A stretch of 64,000 nucleotides of DNA from Streptomyces sp. XD-27. Its GTDB lineage: Bacteria > Actinomycetota > Actinomycetes > Streptomycetales > Streptomycetaceae. Below, one piece after another: positions 37,476 to 45,326 of the stretch. How positions within the stretch are numbered: the stretch's first letter is position 1; the number at the start of each line of letters is the position of its first letter. The translations under genes and the position numbers were made by a program. The stretch lies in contig NZ_CP130713.1 in NCBI RefSeq assembly GCF_030553055.1, positions 2,418,001-2,482,000 of the forward strand, in the 5' to 3' direction. The notes under the pieces were generated by a model, which had not been told where the DNA came from, did not search any database, and saw nothing but the letters and a program-made list of their open reading frames with translations.

Positions 37476-40043
37476 GTGCCTGGCACGAATCTGACCCGCG
37501 AAGAGGCGCAGCGGCGGGCGCGCCTGCTCACCGTGGACGCGTACGAGATCGTTCTCGACCTGAGCGGTGCGCAGGAGGGCGGGCGGTTCCGCTCCGTGAC
37601 CACCGTGCGGTTCGACAGCGCCGAAGGCGGGGCGGAGACCTTCATCGACCTGATCGCGCCCGAGGTGCACGAGGTCGTGCTCAACGGCGAGGCGCTGGAT
37701 CCGGCGGCGGTCTTCGCCGACTCGCGGATCGCGCTGCCGGGGCTGCTGGTGGGCCCCAACGAACTGAAGGTCGTCGCGGACTGCGCGTACACCAACACCG
37801 GTGAGGGTCTGCACCGCTTCGTGGACCCGGTGGACGACCAGGCCTATCTGTACACGCAGTTCGAGGTGCCGGACGCGCGGCGGGTGTTCGCCTCCTTCGA
37901 GCAGCCCGACCTCAAGGCGACGTTCCAGTTCACGGTGACGGCGCCCGAGGGCTGGACGGTGATCTCCAACTCGCCGACGCCGGAGCCGAAGGACAACGTC
38001 TGGCACTTCGAGCCGACCCCGCGGATCTCCAGCTACATCACGGCGCTGATCGTGGGCCCGTACCACAGCGTGCACAGCAGCTGGGAGGGCGACGGCCGGT
38101 CGGTGCCGCTGGGCATCTACTGCCGCCCGTCGCTGGCCGAGTTCCTCGACGCGGACGCGATCTTCGAGGTGACCCGGCAGGGCTTCGACTGGTTCCAGGA
38201 GAAGTTCGACTGCGACTACCCGTTCGCCAAGTACGACCAGCTCTTCGTGCCGGAGTTCAACGCGGGTGCGATGGAGAACGCGGGCGCGGTGACCATCCGC
38301 GACCAGTACGTGTTCCGGTCGAAGGTGACGGACGCGTCGTACGAGCTGCGTGCCGAGACCATCCTCCACGAGCTGGCCCACATGTGGTTCGGCGACCTGG
38401 TCACCATGGAGTGGTGGAACGACCTGTGGCTGAACGAGTCGTTCGCCACGTACACCTCGGTCGCCTGCCAGGCGTACGCGCCGGGTTCGCGGTGGCCGCA
38501 CTCGTGGACCACCTTCGCCAACTCCATGAAGACGTGGGCCTACCGGCAGGACCAGCTGCCGTCCACGCACCCGATCATGGCGGAGATCCGGGACCTGGAC
38601 GACGTCCTGGTCAACTTCGACGGCATCACGTACGCCAAGGGCGCCAGCGTGCTCAAGCAGCTCGTGGCGTACGTCGGCATGGACGAGTTCTTCAAGGGCG
38701 TGCAGGCGTACTTCAAGCGGCACGCGTACGGCAACACCCGGCTGTCGGACCTGCTGGGCGCGCTGGAGGAGACCAGCGGCCGCGACCTGAAGACGTGGTC
38801 GAAGAAGTGGCTGGAGACGGCGGGGATCAATGTGCTCCGCCCGGAGATCGTCACCGACGCCTCCGGAGTCATCACCGCCTTCGCGGTCCGGCAGGAGGCC
38901 CCGGCGCTGCCGGCGGGTGCCAAGGGCGAGCCTGTGCTGCGGCCGCACCGGATCGCGATCGGGCTGTACGACCACCAGGACGGCAAGCTGGTCCGCACCG
39001 ACCGGATCGAGCTGGACGTCGACGGTGAACTGACCGAGGTGGCGGAGCTGGCCGGGCGGAAGCGCCCGGCAGTCGTGCTGCTCAACGACGACGACCTGAG
39101 CTACGCGAAGGTGCGGCTGGACGAGCAGTCGCTGTGGACCGTCCAGCGGCACCTGGGCTACTTCGCGGAGTCCCTGCCGCGCGCCCTGTGCTGGGCGTCG
39201 GCCTGGGACATGACCCGCGACGGCGAGCTGGCCGCCCGGGACTACCTGGAGCTGGTGCTCTCCGGTGTCGCCGAGGAGTCGGACATCGGCGTCGTGCAGT
39301 CGCTGCACCGCCAGGTGAAGCTGGCGCTGGACCTGTACGCGGACCCGCAGTGGCGCGAGACGGGCCTGGCGAAGTGGACCGAGGCCACCCTGGAGCGGCT
39401 GCGGGCCGCGGAGCCCGGCAGCGACCACCAGCTGGCCTGGGCGCGCGCCTTCGCCGCGACCGCGCGGACGGACGAGCAGCTCGACCTCCTCGCCGGGCTG
39501 CTGGAGGGCACCGAGTCCGTCGAGGGCCTGGTCGTGGACACCGAGCTGCGCTGGTCGCTGCTGCAGCGGCTCGCGGCGACCGGCCGTGCCGACGAGGACG
39601 CCATCGCGGCCGAGTACCAGCGGGACAAGACGGCGGCGGGTGAGCGGCACGCGGCGACGGCGCGGGCGGCGCAGCCGACGGCCGAGGCCAAGGCGGAGGC
39701 CTGGGCGTCGGTCGTGGAGTCCGACAAGCTGCCGAACGCGATGCAGGAGGCCGTCATCAACGGCTTCGTCCAGGCCGACCAGCGCGAGCTGCTGGCCCCG
39801 TACGCGGAGAGGTTCTTCGCGGTCGTCAAGGACGTCTGGGGCGCGCGCAGCCACGAGATGGCGCAGCAGATCGCGGTGGGCCTCTACCCGTCGCTCCAGG
39901 TGGAGCGGGCGACGCTGGAGGCGACGGACGCCTGGCTGGCCACGTCCGAGCCGAACGCGGCGTTGCGCCGGCTGGTCCTGGAGTCGCGCTCGGGCGTCGA
40001 GCGGGCGCTCAAGGCGCAGGCCGCCGATTCGGCTGCCGCCTGA
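37476..40043 (+). CDS. pepN: Aminopeptidase N (M1 family zinc metallopeptidase), paralogue 2
   Basis: This is a second cytoplasmic M1 aminopeptidase, with 855 residues from GTG 37476 (GAGGAG eight bases upstream). GAMENAG (264-270) and HELAHMWFGDLVTMEWWNDL (His298, His302, Glu in LNESFA) are intact. It is clearly homologous along its whole length to the gene at 26851, including KGASVLKQLVAYVG and FKRHAYGNTRL. Open frame continues far upstream over asd in another frame, but that part is not coding. In related Streptomyces this copy is the usual PepN. Hairpins follow. Confidence 0.95.
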   Translation: MPGTNLTREEAQRRARLLTVDAYEIVLDLSGAQEGGRFRSVTTVRFDSAEGGAETFIDLIAPEVHEVVLNGEALDPAAVFADSRIALPGLLVGPNELKVVADCAYTNTGEGLHRFVDPVDDQAYLYTQFEVPDARRVFASFEQPDLKATFQFTVTAPEGWTVISNSPTPEPKDNVWHFEPTPRISSYITALIVGPYHSVHSSWEGDGRSVPLGIYCRPSLAEFLDADAIFEVTRQGFDWFQEKFDCDYPFAKYDQLFVPEFNAGAMENAGAVTIRDQYVFRSKVTDASYELRAETILHELAHMWFGDLVTMEWWNDLWLNESFATYTSVACQAYAPGSRWPHSWTTFANSMKTWAYRQDQLPSTHPIMAEIRDLDDVLVNFDGITYAKGASVLKQLVAYVGMDEFFKGVQAYFKRHAYGNTRLSDLLGALEETSGRDLKTWSKKWLETAGINVLRPEIVTDASGVITAFAVRQEAPALPAGAKGEPVLRPHRIAIGLYDHQDGKLVRTDRIELDVDGELTEVAELAGRKRPAVVLLNDDDLSYAKVRLDEQSLWTVQRHLGYFAESLPRALCWASAWDMTRDGELAARDYLELVLSGVAEESDIGVVQSLHRQVKLALDLYADPQWRETGLAKWTEATLERLRAAEPGSDHQLAWARAFAATARTDEQLDLLAGLLEGTESVEGLVVDTELRWSLLQRLAATGRADEDAIAAEYQRDKTAAGERHAATARAAQPTAEAKAEAWASVVESDKLPNAMQEAVINGFVQADQRELLAPYAERFFAVVKDVWGARSHEMAQQIAVGLYPSLQVERATLEATDAWLATSEPNAALRRLVLESRSGVERALKAQAADSAAA

Positions 40044-40124
40044 GGTAGCGCGACGGGGGCACCCCGCGCCCTGCGGCGACCGCGCCCGCGGCGCGACGCC
40101 CGCGGCGGGGTTGCCCCCCCTCCG

Positions 40125-40153
40125 GCCCGCCCGTCCCCTTCGGGGCGGGTGGG
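40125..40153 (+). terminator. Terminator after pepN paralogue 2
   Basis: CCGCCCGTCCCC-type left arm and GGGGCGGGTGG right arm surround a TTC loop, 80 bp after the stop. Confidence 0.68.
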
Positions 40154-40188
40154 CACGGTACGGCTACCTGCGATGCCCCGGCGCAGTC

Positions 40189-40229
40189 GTCAGCCCCGCG
40201 CCGGGGCGTGGGCCCGGCGCGGGGCTGAC
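40189..40229 (-). terminator. Terminator after the acyl-ACP desaturase gene
   Basis: A 14-bp perfect stem (40189-40202 with 40216-40229) surrounds a 13-base loop that can itself pair. It lies 28 bp beyond the desaturase stop and may work for both convergent genes. Confidence 0.75.
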
Positions 40230-40257
40230 GGAGAAGGTCAGGCCGCTGGCGGAGAGA

Positions 40258-41232
40258 TCAGGCCTTGGCGGCGCGGGCGGCCCGGCGGGCCAGGAGGGCC
40301 GCGCGGCGCTCGTCGAACTTGGTGGCCTGGTCGTCCAGTCCGCCCAGGAACAGGCCCAGCTCCTCCTGCGCCTGGTGTCCCTCGGCGTGCAGCCCGCTCA
40401 GCTCCAGGGTCTTGAGGAAGCGCAGGACGGGCTGCAGCACGTCGTCGTGGTGTATCCGCAGGTTGTAGATCCCGCCGATGGCCATCTGGGCGGCGGCCCG
40501 CTCGAAACCGGGAATGCCGTGTCCCGGCATACGGAAGTTCACCACCACGTCGCGGACGGCGGCCATGGTCTGGTCGGGAGCCAGCTCGAACGCCTTGGCC
40601 AGCAGGTTCCGGTAGAAGACCATGTGCAGGTTCTCGTCGGTCGCGATCCGGGCCAGCATCCGGTCGCACACCGGGTCGCCGGAGTGGTGGCCGGTGTTGC
40701 GGTGCGAGATGCGGGTGGCCAGCTCCTGGAAGGCGACGTACGCGATCGAGTGCAGCATGCTGTGCCGGTTGTCGGACTCGAAGCCCTCCGACATGTGCGC
40801 CATACGGAACCGCTCCAGCGCGACCGGGTCGACGGCCCGCGAGGTGAGCAGGTAGTCGCGCATGACGATGCCGTGCCGGCCCTCTTCGGCGGTCCAGCGG
40901 TGCACCCACGTGCCCCAGGCGCCGTCGCGCCCGAAGAGCGTGGCGATCTCGTGGTGGTAGCTGGGCAGGTTGTCCTCGGTCAGGAGGTTGACCACCAGCG
41001 CGGTACGGCCGATGTCGGAGACCTTGGACTGCTCCGGTGCCCAGGGCTCGCCGCCCATGACGCCGTCGAAGTTGCGGCCGTCGCTCCAGGGCACGTACTC
41101 GTGCGGCATCCACTCCTTGGCGACCTTGAGGTGGCGGTTGAGCTCGGTCTCGACGACCTCTTCGAGCGCGTACAGGAGCTTGCGGTCACTCCACTCCGAC
41201 TGGCGGGGAATGAGGGGCGGGGCGGTGGTCAC
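40258..41232 (-). CDS. Acyl-[acyl-carrier-protein] desaturase (DesA type)
   Basis: This soluble di-iron enzyme introduces a double bond into acyl chains on ACP. It has 324 residues. Iron ligands sit in the four-helix bundle as TAEEGRHGIVMRDYL (EExxH) and IATDENLHMVFYR (the second ExxH). The first helix carries WMPHEYVPWSDGRNFDG, typical of the plant-type fatty-acid desaturase 2 family. GTG 41232 has AGGAG upstream. The C-terminus is Ala/Arg-rich. It is a single-gene unit. Confidence 0.92.
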   Translation of the reverse strand: MTTAPPLIPRQSEWSDRKLLYALEEVVETELNRHLKVAKEWMPHEYVPWSDGRNFDGVMGGEPWAPEQSKVSDIGRTALVVNLLTEDNLPSYHHEIATLFGRDGAWGTWVHRWTAEEGRHGIVMRDYLLTSRAVDPVALERFRMAHMSEGFESDNRHSMLHSIAYVAFQELATRISHRNTGHHSGDPVCDRMLARIATDENLHMVFYRNLLAKAFELAPDQTMAAVRDVVVNFRMPGHGIPGFERAAAQMAIGGIYNLRIHHDDVLQPVLRFLKTLELSGLHAEGHQAQEELGLFLGGLDDQATKFDERRAALLARRAARAAKA

Positions 41233-41353
41233 AGGCGTGCTCCTGGGGACGTAGAGCGGCGGGTTTCCTACGGCCCCGTAGGTTACGTCACCGTAAGTTA
41301 AAGCGAAAATAAGGGTGCCGTCGAAGGGGCTCCGCCCCTGGTCAGGGAGCTGC

Positions 41354-41506
41354 TCAACCGGGCCCCGGCGGCACGGCGGCCAGGCGGGTCAGGAGGTAGG
41401 CCGCGCGTAGCGGGAGCGCGGTGGCGGCGGCGGTGACGGTGTCCAGCTCGCCGAGGGTGGGCAGGACCCGGAGTTTTCTGATGTCCCAGCCGGTCCGTGC
41501 AGACAT
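41354..41506 (-). pseudogene. Possible LysR-type regulator remnant (50 codons)
   Basis: ATG 41506 opens a frame of 50 codons ending at TGA 41354. The peptide WDIRKLRVLPTLGELDTVTA followed by AATALPLRAAYLL looks like the first helix-turn-helix of a LysR regulator, where a family start would read roughly DxRRLRVLRELxxxGTVTATA. The match fades after about 35 residues and the effector domain is missing. I read it as the 5' scar of a deleted gene. It may instead be chance, because the segment is short. Confidence 0.35.
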
Positions 41507-41508
41507 GA

Positions 41509-41550
41509 CGAGGGCGCCCGACCGGCTCGTATAGCCGGTGGACGCCCTCG
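41509..41550 (-). terminator. Hairpin after the 77-residue membrane protein gene
   Basis: CGAGGGCG and ACCGGCT arms pair with AGCCGGT and CGCCCTCG around a CGTAT loop, leaving small internal mismatches, 23 bp after the stop at 41573. Confidence 0.72.
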
Positions 41551-41572
41551 TGGGAAGTGAAGGGAAGTGTCG

Positions 41573-41806
41573 TCAGCCGCTCTGCTTGCGCGACTTGTCG
41601 CCCATCATGACCAGCCCGGTGATCACCAGGAAGGAGACGATCGGGAGCGCGACGTAGAGGCCGAGCGTCGCGGCGACGCTCAGACCCGGACCCGGGTCGT
41701 CGCCGTCGTCGCGCACGAGCGCGGACGCGGGGGACGACATCAGCAGCATCATCAGCGTCGTTCCGGCGGACACGGCGCCGGCGCGCAGGGCGTTCTTGTT
41801 GACCAC
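41573..41806 (-). CDS. Small membrane protein with signal-like N-terminus, unknown function
   Basis: This 77-residue protein starts at GTG 41806. Residues 10-29 form a signal-peptide-like segment ending SSPASA, and the mature part has an acidic linker (RDDGDDPGPG) and one membrane segment (about 43-67, SVAATLGLYVALPIVSFLVI) followed by a basic tail GDKSRKQSG. That suggests cleavage and a C-in membrane anchor. No domain is recognised. It sits alone between a hairpin and malQ. Codon use is normal for the genome. Confidence 0.7.
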   Translation of the reverse strand: MVNKNALRAGAVSAGTTLMMLLMSSPASALVRDDGDDPGPGLSVAATLGLYVALPIVSFLVITGLVMMGDKSRKQSG

Positions 41807-41887
41807 GGTCCCAAACTAGCGAACCCCGGAACGCACCGCGCGGCCGGGGTGCCCGTACGGGGCCCGCGGGCTCGGCTCGGGCGGCGG

Positions 41888-44488
41888 CTACCGGCCCGCC
41901 AGGCCCGCGCGGACCTCCTCCATCAGCGCGTGCAGCCGGGGGGAGCCGGCCAGCTCCTCCAGCGTGATCGGGCGCCCCCGCGCGTCGGCGATCGGCAGCC
42001 GCCAGTTCGGGTACTGGTCGCCCCAGGTGCCGGGGAGGTTCTGCGGTCTGCGGTCGCCGACCGCGTCGGGCAGCCACACCCCCACCATCCGGGCCGGGGT
42101 GCGCACCAGGAACCGGTGCACCGCCTTGACCGCGCCCTCCTCGTCGCCCGGCCCCTCCGGCAGCAGGCCCAGCCGCCCGAGCAGCGCCAGCCACTCGGCC
42201 GCCTCGGCCGTGTCCTCGGCCTGTTCCTGGGCGAGCGGCCGGGTCAGCAGCCCCAGCCGGTGCCGCAGCTCGACGTGCTCCCCGGTGAGGCGGGCGGCGG
42301 TGCTCGGCAGGTCGTGCGTGGTGGCGGTGGCCAGGCAGTCCGCCCGCCACGCCTCGGGCGGCAGCGGGCGGGCGCGTACGGCCACGGGGGCGGGGGCGGG
42401 TTCGCCGTCGGCGGCCGTGTCGCCGTGCGGCGCGGTCTCGGGCGGCGTCTCGGGCGCGGTCTCGGGCGCGGTCTCGGGCGCGGTCTCGGCTGGGGGCTCG
42501 GGCGTCGGTGCCGCCTCCGCGGACCCGGCGGACTTCGCGGACCCAGCCGACTTCGCGAGCTGCGCGGACTTCTTGGCCTCCGCCTCCGCGGCCTCCGCCG
42601 CCGCGTAGTCCCGTTCGAACCACAGCACCGACGTGCCCAGCACGCCGCGCCCGGCCAGGGACTCGCGGACCCCGGGCTCGACGGTGCCCAGGTCCTCCCC
42701 TATCACCACCGCGCCCGCGCGGTGCGCCTCCAGTGCCAGGACGCCGAGCATCGCCTCCGCGTCGTAGCGGACGTAGGCGCCCTCGGTGGGCTCCCGGCCC
42801 TCCGGCACCCACCACAACCGGAACAGGCCCATCACGTGGTCGATGCGCAGCGCTCCCGCGTGCCGCAGCAGGCCGCGCAGCAGATCGCGGTACGGGGCGT
42901 AGCCCGTCGCGGCCAGGGCGTCCGGGCGCCAGGGCGGCAGTCCCCAGTCCTGGCCGCGGGCGTTGAACGCGTCGGGCGGCGCGCCGATCGACATGCCCGC
43001 GGCGAACGCGTCCTGCTGCGACCAGGTGTCGGCGCCCGTGGGGTGCACCCCGACCGCCAGGTCGTGGACCAGCCCGACGGCCATGCCCGCCTCGCGTGCG
43101 GCGCGCTGGGCGGCGGCGAGCTGCGCGTCCATCAGCCAGGCGAGCCAGCGGTGGAAGTCGACGCGTTCCCGGTGCTCGCCGCGGGCGCGGGCGGTGCGGG
43201 CGGAGCGCGGATCGCGCAGCCCCTGCGGCCAGCGGCGCCAGTCGGACCCGTACACCTCGGCGAGGGCGCACCACGTGGCGTGGTCGTCCAGCGCCTGGCC
43301 GCGGGCGGCGAGGAAGTCGCCGTAGGCAGCGCGGCGGCCGGGGCTCATCGGCGCGGCCCGCACCAGCCGCAGCGCCTCGCTCTTGAGGGCCCACACCGCG
43401 TCCCGGTCGATCAGCGCGCCCTGGTCCAGCACGCCCGCCCGCAGATCGGCGGCCCGGCCGAGGAGATCGTCGGCGCGCTCGCGGGCGGGGCCGCGCAGCT
43501 GCGCGTACTCGGGCACGTCCTCGACCCGCAGATAGACGGGGTCGGGGAAGCGGCGCGAGGAGGGGCGGTACGGGGACGGGTCGGTGGGGGCGCCGGGGAC
43601 GGCGGCGTGCAGCGGATTGATCTGGAGGAACCCGGTGCCGAGCGTCCGCCCGGACCAGGCCGCCAGATCCGCGAGGTCGCCGAGGTCGCCCATGCCCCAC
43701 GAGCGTGCGGACAGCAGGGAGTACAGCTGGACCATGAACCCGTGGGTGCGGGCCGGGGGCGCGGGCATCCGATCGGGGGCGACGACCAGGGTGGCGATCC
43801 CGGAGCGCCCGTCGGGGGCGTGCGCGCGCAGCGTGTGGCGGCCCAGGGGTAACGCGGCGGTGGGGTCCGGCACGCCGCCGGTGCCGGGCGCGCCACCGCT
43901 CCAGGTGCCGGTGCCAGGCGCGTCCGCACCCCAGCCGCCGGTGCCGGGCGCGCCACCGCTCCAAGCGCCGGTGCCGGGCGCGTCCGCACCCCAGGCGCGG
44001 GAGCCGGGCGCCTCCACGCCCCCGGTCCGGGTGTCGAGCGCGTCCGCTCCCCAGGCCCGGGTGCCGGGCGCGTCCGAGCCCCAAGCGCGGGTTCCGTACG
44101 CCGACACACCCCGAGCACCGGTGCCGGTGGCCTCGGACCCCCGAGCGCCAGGTGCCTCGGGTCCCCGAGCGCGGCTGTCGGTGGCCTCCAAGCCCCAGGC
44201 GCGGGTCTCGCCGTCCTCCGTCTCCACGCGCAGCGCGGTGCCCTCGGGCAGGTGGAGCCGGGGCGGCCGACCAGGGCGTACGACCACGCAGGGCGGAAGC
44301 AGCCGGGTGGCCTCGCCGTGCGCGTGCCGCTCCAGGGCGGCGCGCACCGCGCGGGGCGTCGATGCGTCGACGCCCAGGGCGGCGAGCACGGCCACCACGG
44401 TGTCCTCGGGCACCTGGACGGTCCGGCCCGGTTCGGGCTCGTAGGACGTGGCGACACCATGCAGTTCGGCGAGCCGCGCTCTGCCCAT
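41888..44488 (-). CDS. malQ: 4-alpha-glucanotransferase (GH77) with repeat insertions
   Basis: This enzyme moves maltosyl and longer units between glucans. Catalytic residues are in LRIDHVMGLF (nucleophile Asp near 548), VVIGEDLGT (acid/base Glu near 597) and ATTHDLPST (Asp near 726). The protein has 866 residues, roughly 140 more than I expect for actinobacterial MalQ. The excess is in two places: residues 95-205, eleven ten-residue repeats of the type PGTRAWGADA, and about 630-705, Ala/Lys and ETAP repeats. Both lie outside the catalytic core blocks. Start ATG 44488 has GAGGAG five bases upstream. A small unknown gene lies just upstream. Confidence 0.93.
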   Translation of the reverse strand: MGRARLAELHGVATSYEPEPGRTVQVPEDTVVAVLAALGVDASTPRAVRAALERHAHGEATRLLPPCVVVRPGRPPRLHLPEGTALRVETEDGETRAWGLEATDSRARGPEAPGARGSEATGTGARGVSAYGTRAWGSDAPGTRAWGADALDTRTGGVEAPGSRAWGADAPGTGAWSGGAPGTGGWGADAPGTGTWSGGAPGTGGVPDPTAALPLGRHTLRAHAPDGRSGIATLVVAPDRMPAPPARTHGFMVQLYSLLSARSWGMGDLGDLADLAAWSGRTLGTGFLQINPLHAAVPGAPTDPSPYRPSSRRFPDPVYLRVEDVPEYAQLRGPARERADDLLGRAADLRAGVLDQGALIDRDAVWALKSEALRLVRAAPMSPGRRAAYGDFLAARGQALDDHATWCALAEVYGSDWRRWPQGLRDPRSARTARARGEHRERVDFHRWLAWLMDAQLAAAQRAAREAGMAVGLVHDLAVGVHPTGADTWSQQDAFAAGMSIGAPPDAFNARGQDWGLPPWRPDALAATGYAPYRDLLRGLLRHAGALRIDHVMGLFRLWWVPEGREPTEGAYVRYDAEAMLGVLALEAHRAGAVVIGEDLGTVEPGVRESLAGRGVLGTSVLWFERDYAAAEAAEAEAKKSAQLAKSAGSAKSAGSAEAAPTPEPPAETAPETAPETAPETPPETAPHGDTAADGEPAPAPVAVRARPLPPEAWRADCLATATTHDLPSTAARLTGEHVELRHRLGLLTRPLAQEQAEDTAEAAEWLALLGRLGLLPEGPGDEEGAVKAVHRFLVRTPARMVGVWLPDAVGDRRPQNLPGTWGDQYPNWRLPIADARGRPITLEELAGSPRLHALMEEVRAGLAGR
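42431..42490 (-). repeat. 12-bp tandem repeat in malQ (ETAP units)
   Basis: About five units of GCGGTCTCGGGC-type sequence on the plus strand encode ETAPETAPETAPETPPETAP on the minus strand. Length changes keep the reading frame. Confidence 0.88.
43874..44206 (-). repeat. 30-bp minisatellite in malQ (eleven units)
   Basis: Eleven imperfect 30-bp units encode ten-residue repeats such as PGTRAWGADA and PGTGTWSGGA. The first unit overlaps the native-looking ETRAWGL, so the array probably grew from there. All units keep the frame. Confidence 0.9.
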
Positions 44489-44550
44489 CAGCTCTCCTCA
44501 GGTCACCCCGGATCTCCGGGGAGTTCGGCACTCCGTCGGAAAGCCCGGAG

Positions 44551-44578
44551 CTTGGAGCCCGAAGCTTGGAGCCCGAAG
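44551..44578. repeat. 14-bp tandem duplication
   Basis: CTTGGAGCCCGAAG occurs twice in direct succession between malQ and the small gene at 44588, followed by a partial third unit. Confidence 0.85.
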
Positions 44579-44587
44579 CCCGGAAGC

Positions 44588-44881
44588 TCAGAACTCCGTC
44601 GAGGTCATACCCGTTCCCGCGCCCAGTCCGACGGCGGTCGGCTCACTGGTCAGCGGCAGTTCCGTGGCGAGCGGCGGCTCGCTGGTCAGCGGGGCGGCGT
44701 CGGCCAGCGGAGGTTCGCTGGTCAGCGGCGGCTCCACGGCGCCGGCGGAGTCCGCCCCGTCCAGTCCGGAGTCCGGGTCGGAGACTCCTGCGAACAGGTC
44801 CGGGGCGCGGTCGACGCTGTCATCGAGGGGCAGCGCCGGTTTGGACAGCGCGGAGAGCAGGAGCTGGGCGGATGCGGCCAC
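44588..44881 (-). CDS. Small acidic repeat-containing protein, unknown function
   Basis: The frame opens at GTG 44881 with GGAGG five bases upstream, a good ribosome site, and gives 97 residues. Residues 1-20 (VAASAQLLLSALSKPALPLD) are mildly hydrophobic but have no clear signal cleavage. Residues 50-80 repeat PLTSEPPLA-like words three to four times. No domain is recognised. It lies 99 bp upstream of malQ on the same strand and may be co-transcribed. The strong ribosome site is the main support; the repetitive sequence leaves some doubt. Confidence 0.5.
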   Translation of the reverse strand: MAASAQLLLSALSKPALPLDDSVDRAPDLFAGVSDPDSGLDGADSAGAVEPPLTSEPPLADAAPLTSEPPLATELPLTSEPTAVGLGAGTGMTSTEF

Positions 44882-45326
44882 GAGGGCCTCCGTGGGGGTC
44901 TCGGCAGTGGGATACGTCCAGCCCTACCCACTGGGGGCGGAGGCAGACGTGACCGATCCAGGAACGTGCCCCAGGTCACATCAGCCGCCCGCGGGCGATT
45001 TCCCGGCCATCCCGGACCGGCGACACAGAGCGTACGGGCGAAACGGACATCCCAGCGGCAGACTTGCGGGCGCGGAGGCCACGGCCCGCCCCCGGCCCAC
45101 CTCCGCCCGCCCCTGCCCACCCCTGTCCGCGTCGCAATACCGGCACGCCCGCATCGCAATACCGGCACTTCGGTCAGCGCCGTTGACACCCTCACCGGCC
45201 GGGTGGTGGGCTCGTCGCCTATCGGCTGTCAGCGCCGCGCTCACGCGGTGGGGACCACGCGGCCGGGGACCACGCGACGGGGACAGACCCGACAGGGACG
45301 AACCCGACAGGGACAAGGAGTGTGCC
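44882..45326. other. 445-bp divergent spacer with small repeats
   Basis: No gene is seen. It contains a 15-bp direct repeat, TCGCAATACCGGCAC at 45132-45146 and 45154-45168, and short GGGAC-rich repeats at about 45255-45315 ahead of the GH84 start. TTGACA occurs at 45183, but no convincing -10 is found. Confidence 0.5.

Noticed and set aside
43874..44206. CRISPR array
   Set aside because: The repeats are directly adjacent 30-bp coding units without spacers, in frame inside malQ.
44448..45326. Upstream extension of the GH84 frame toward malQ
   Set aside because: The true start is fixed by AAGGAG and a signal peptide at GTG 45327; upstream residues are low-complexity and antisense to the 44588 gene.
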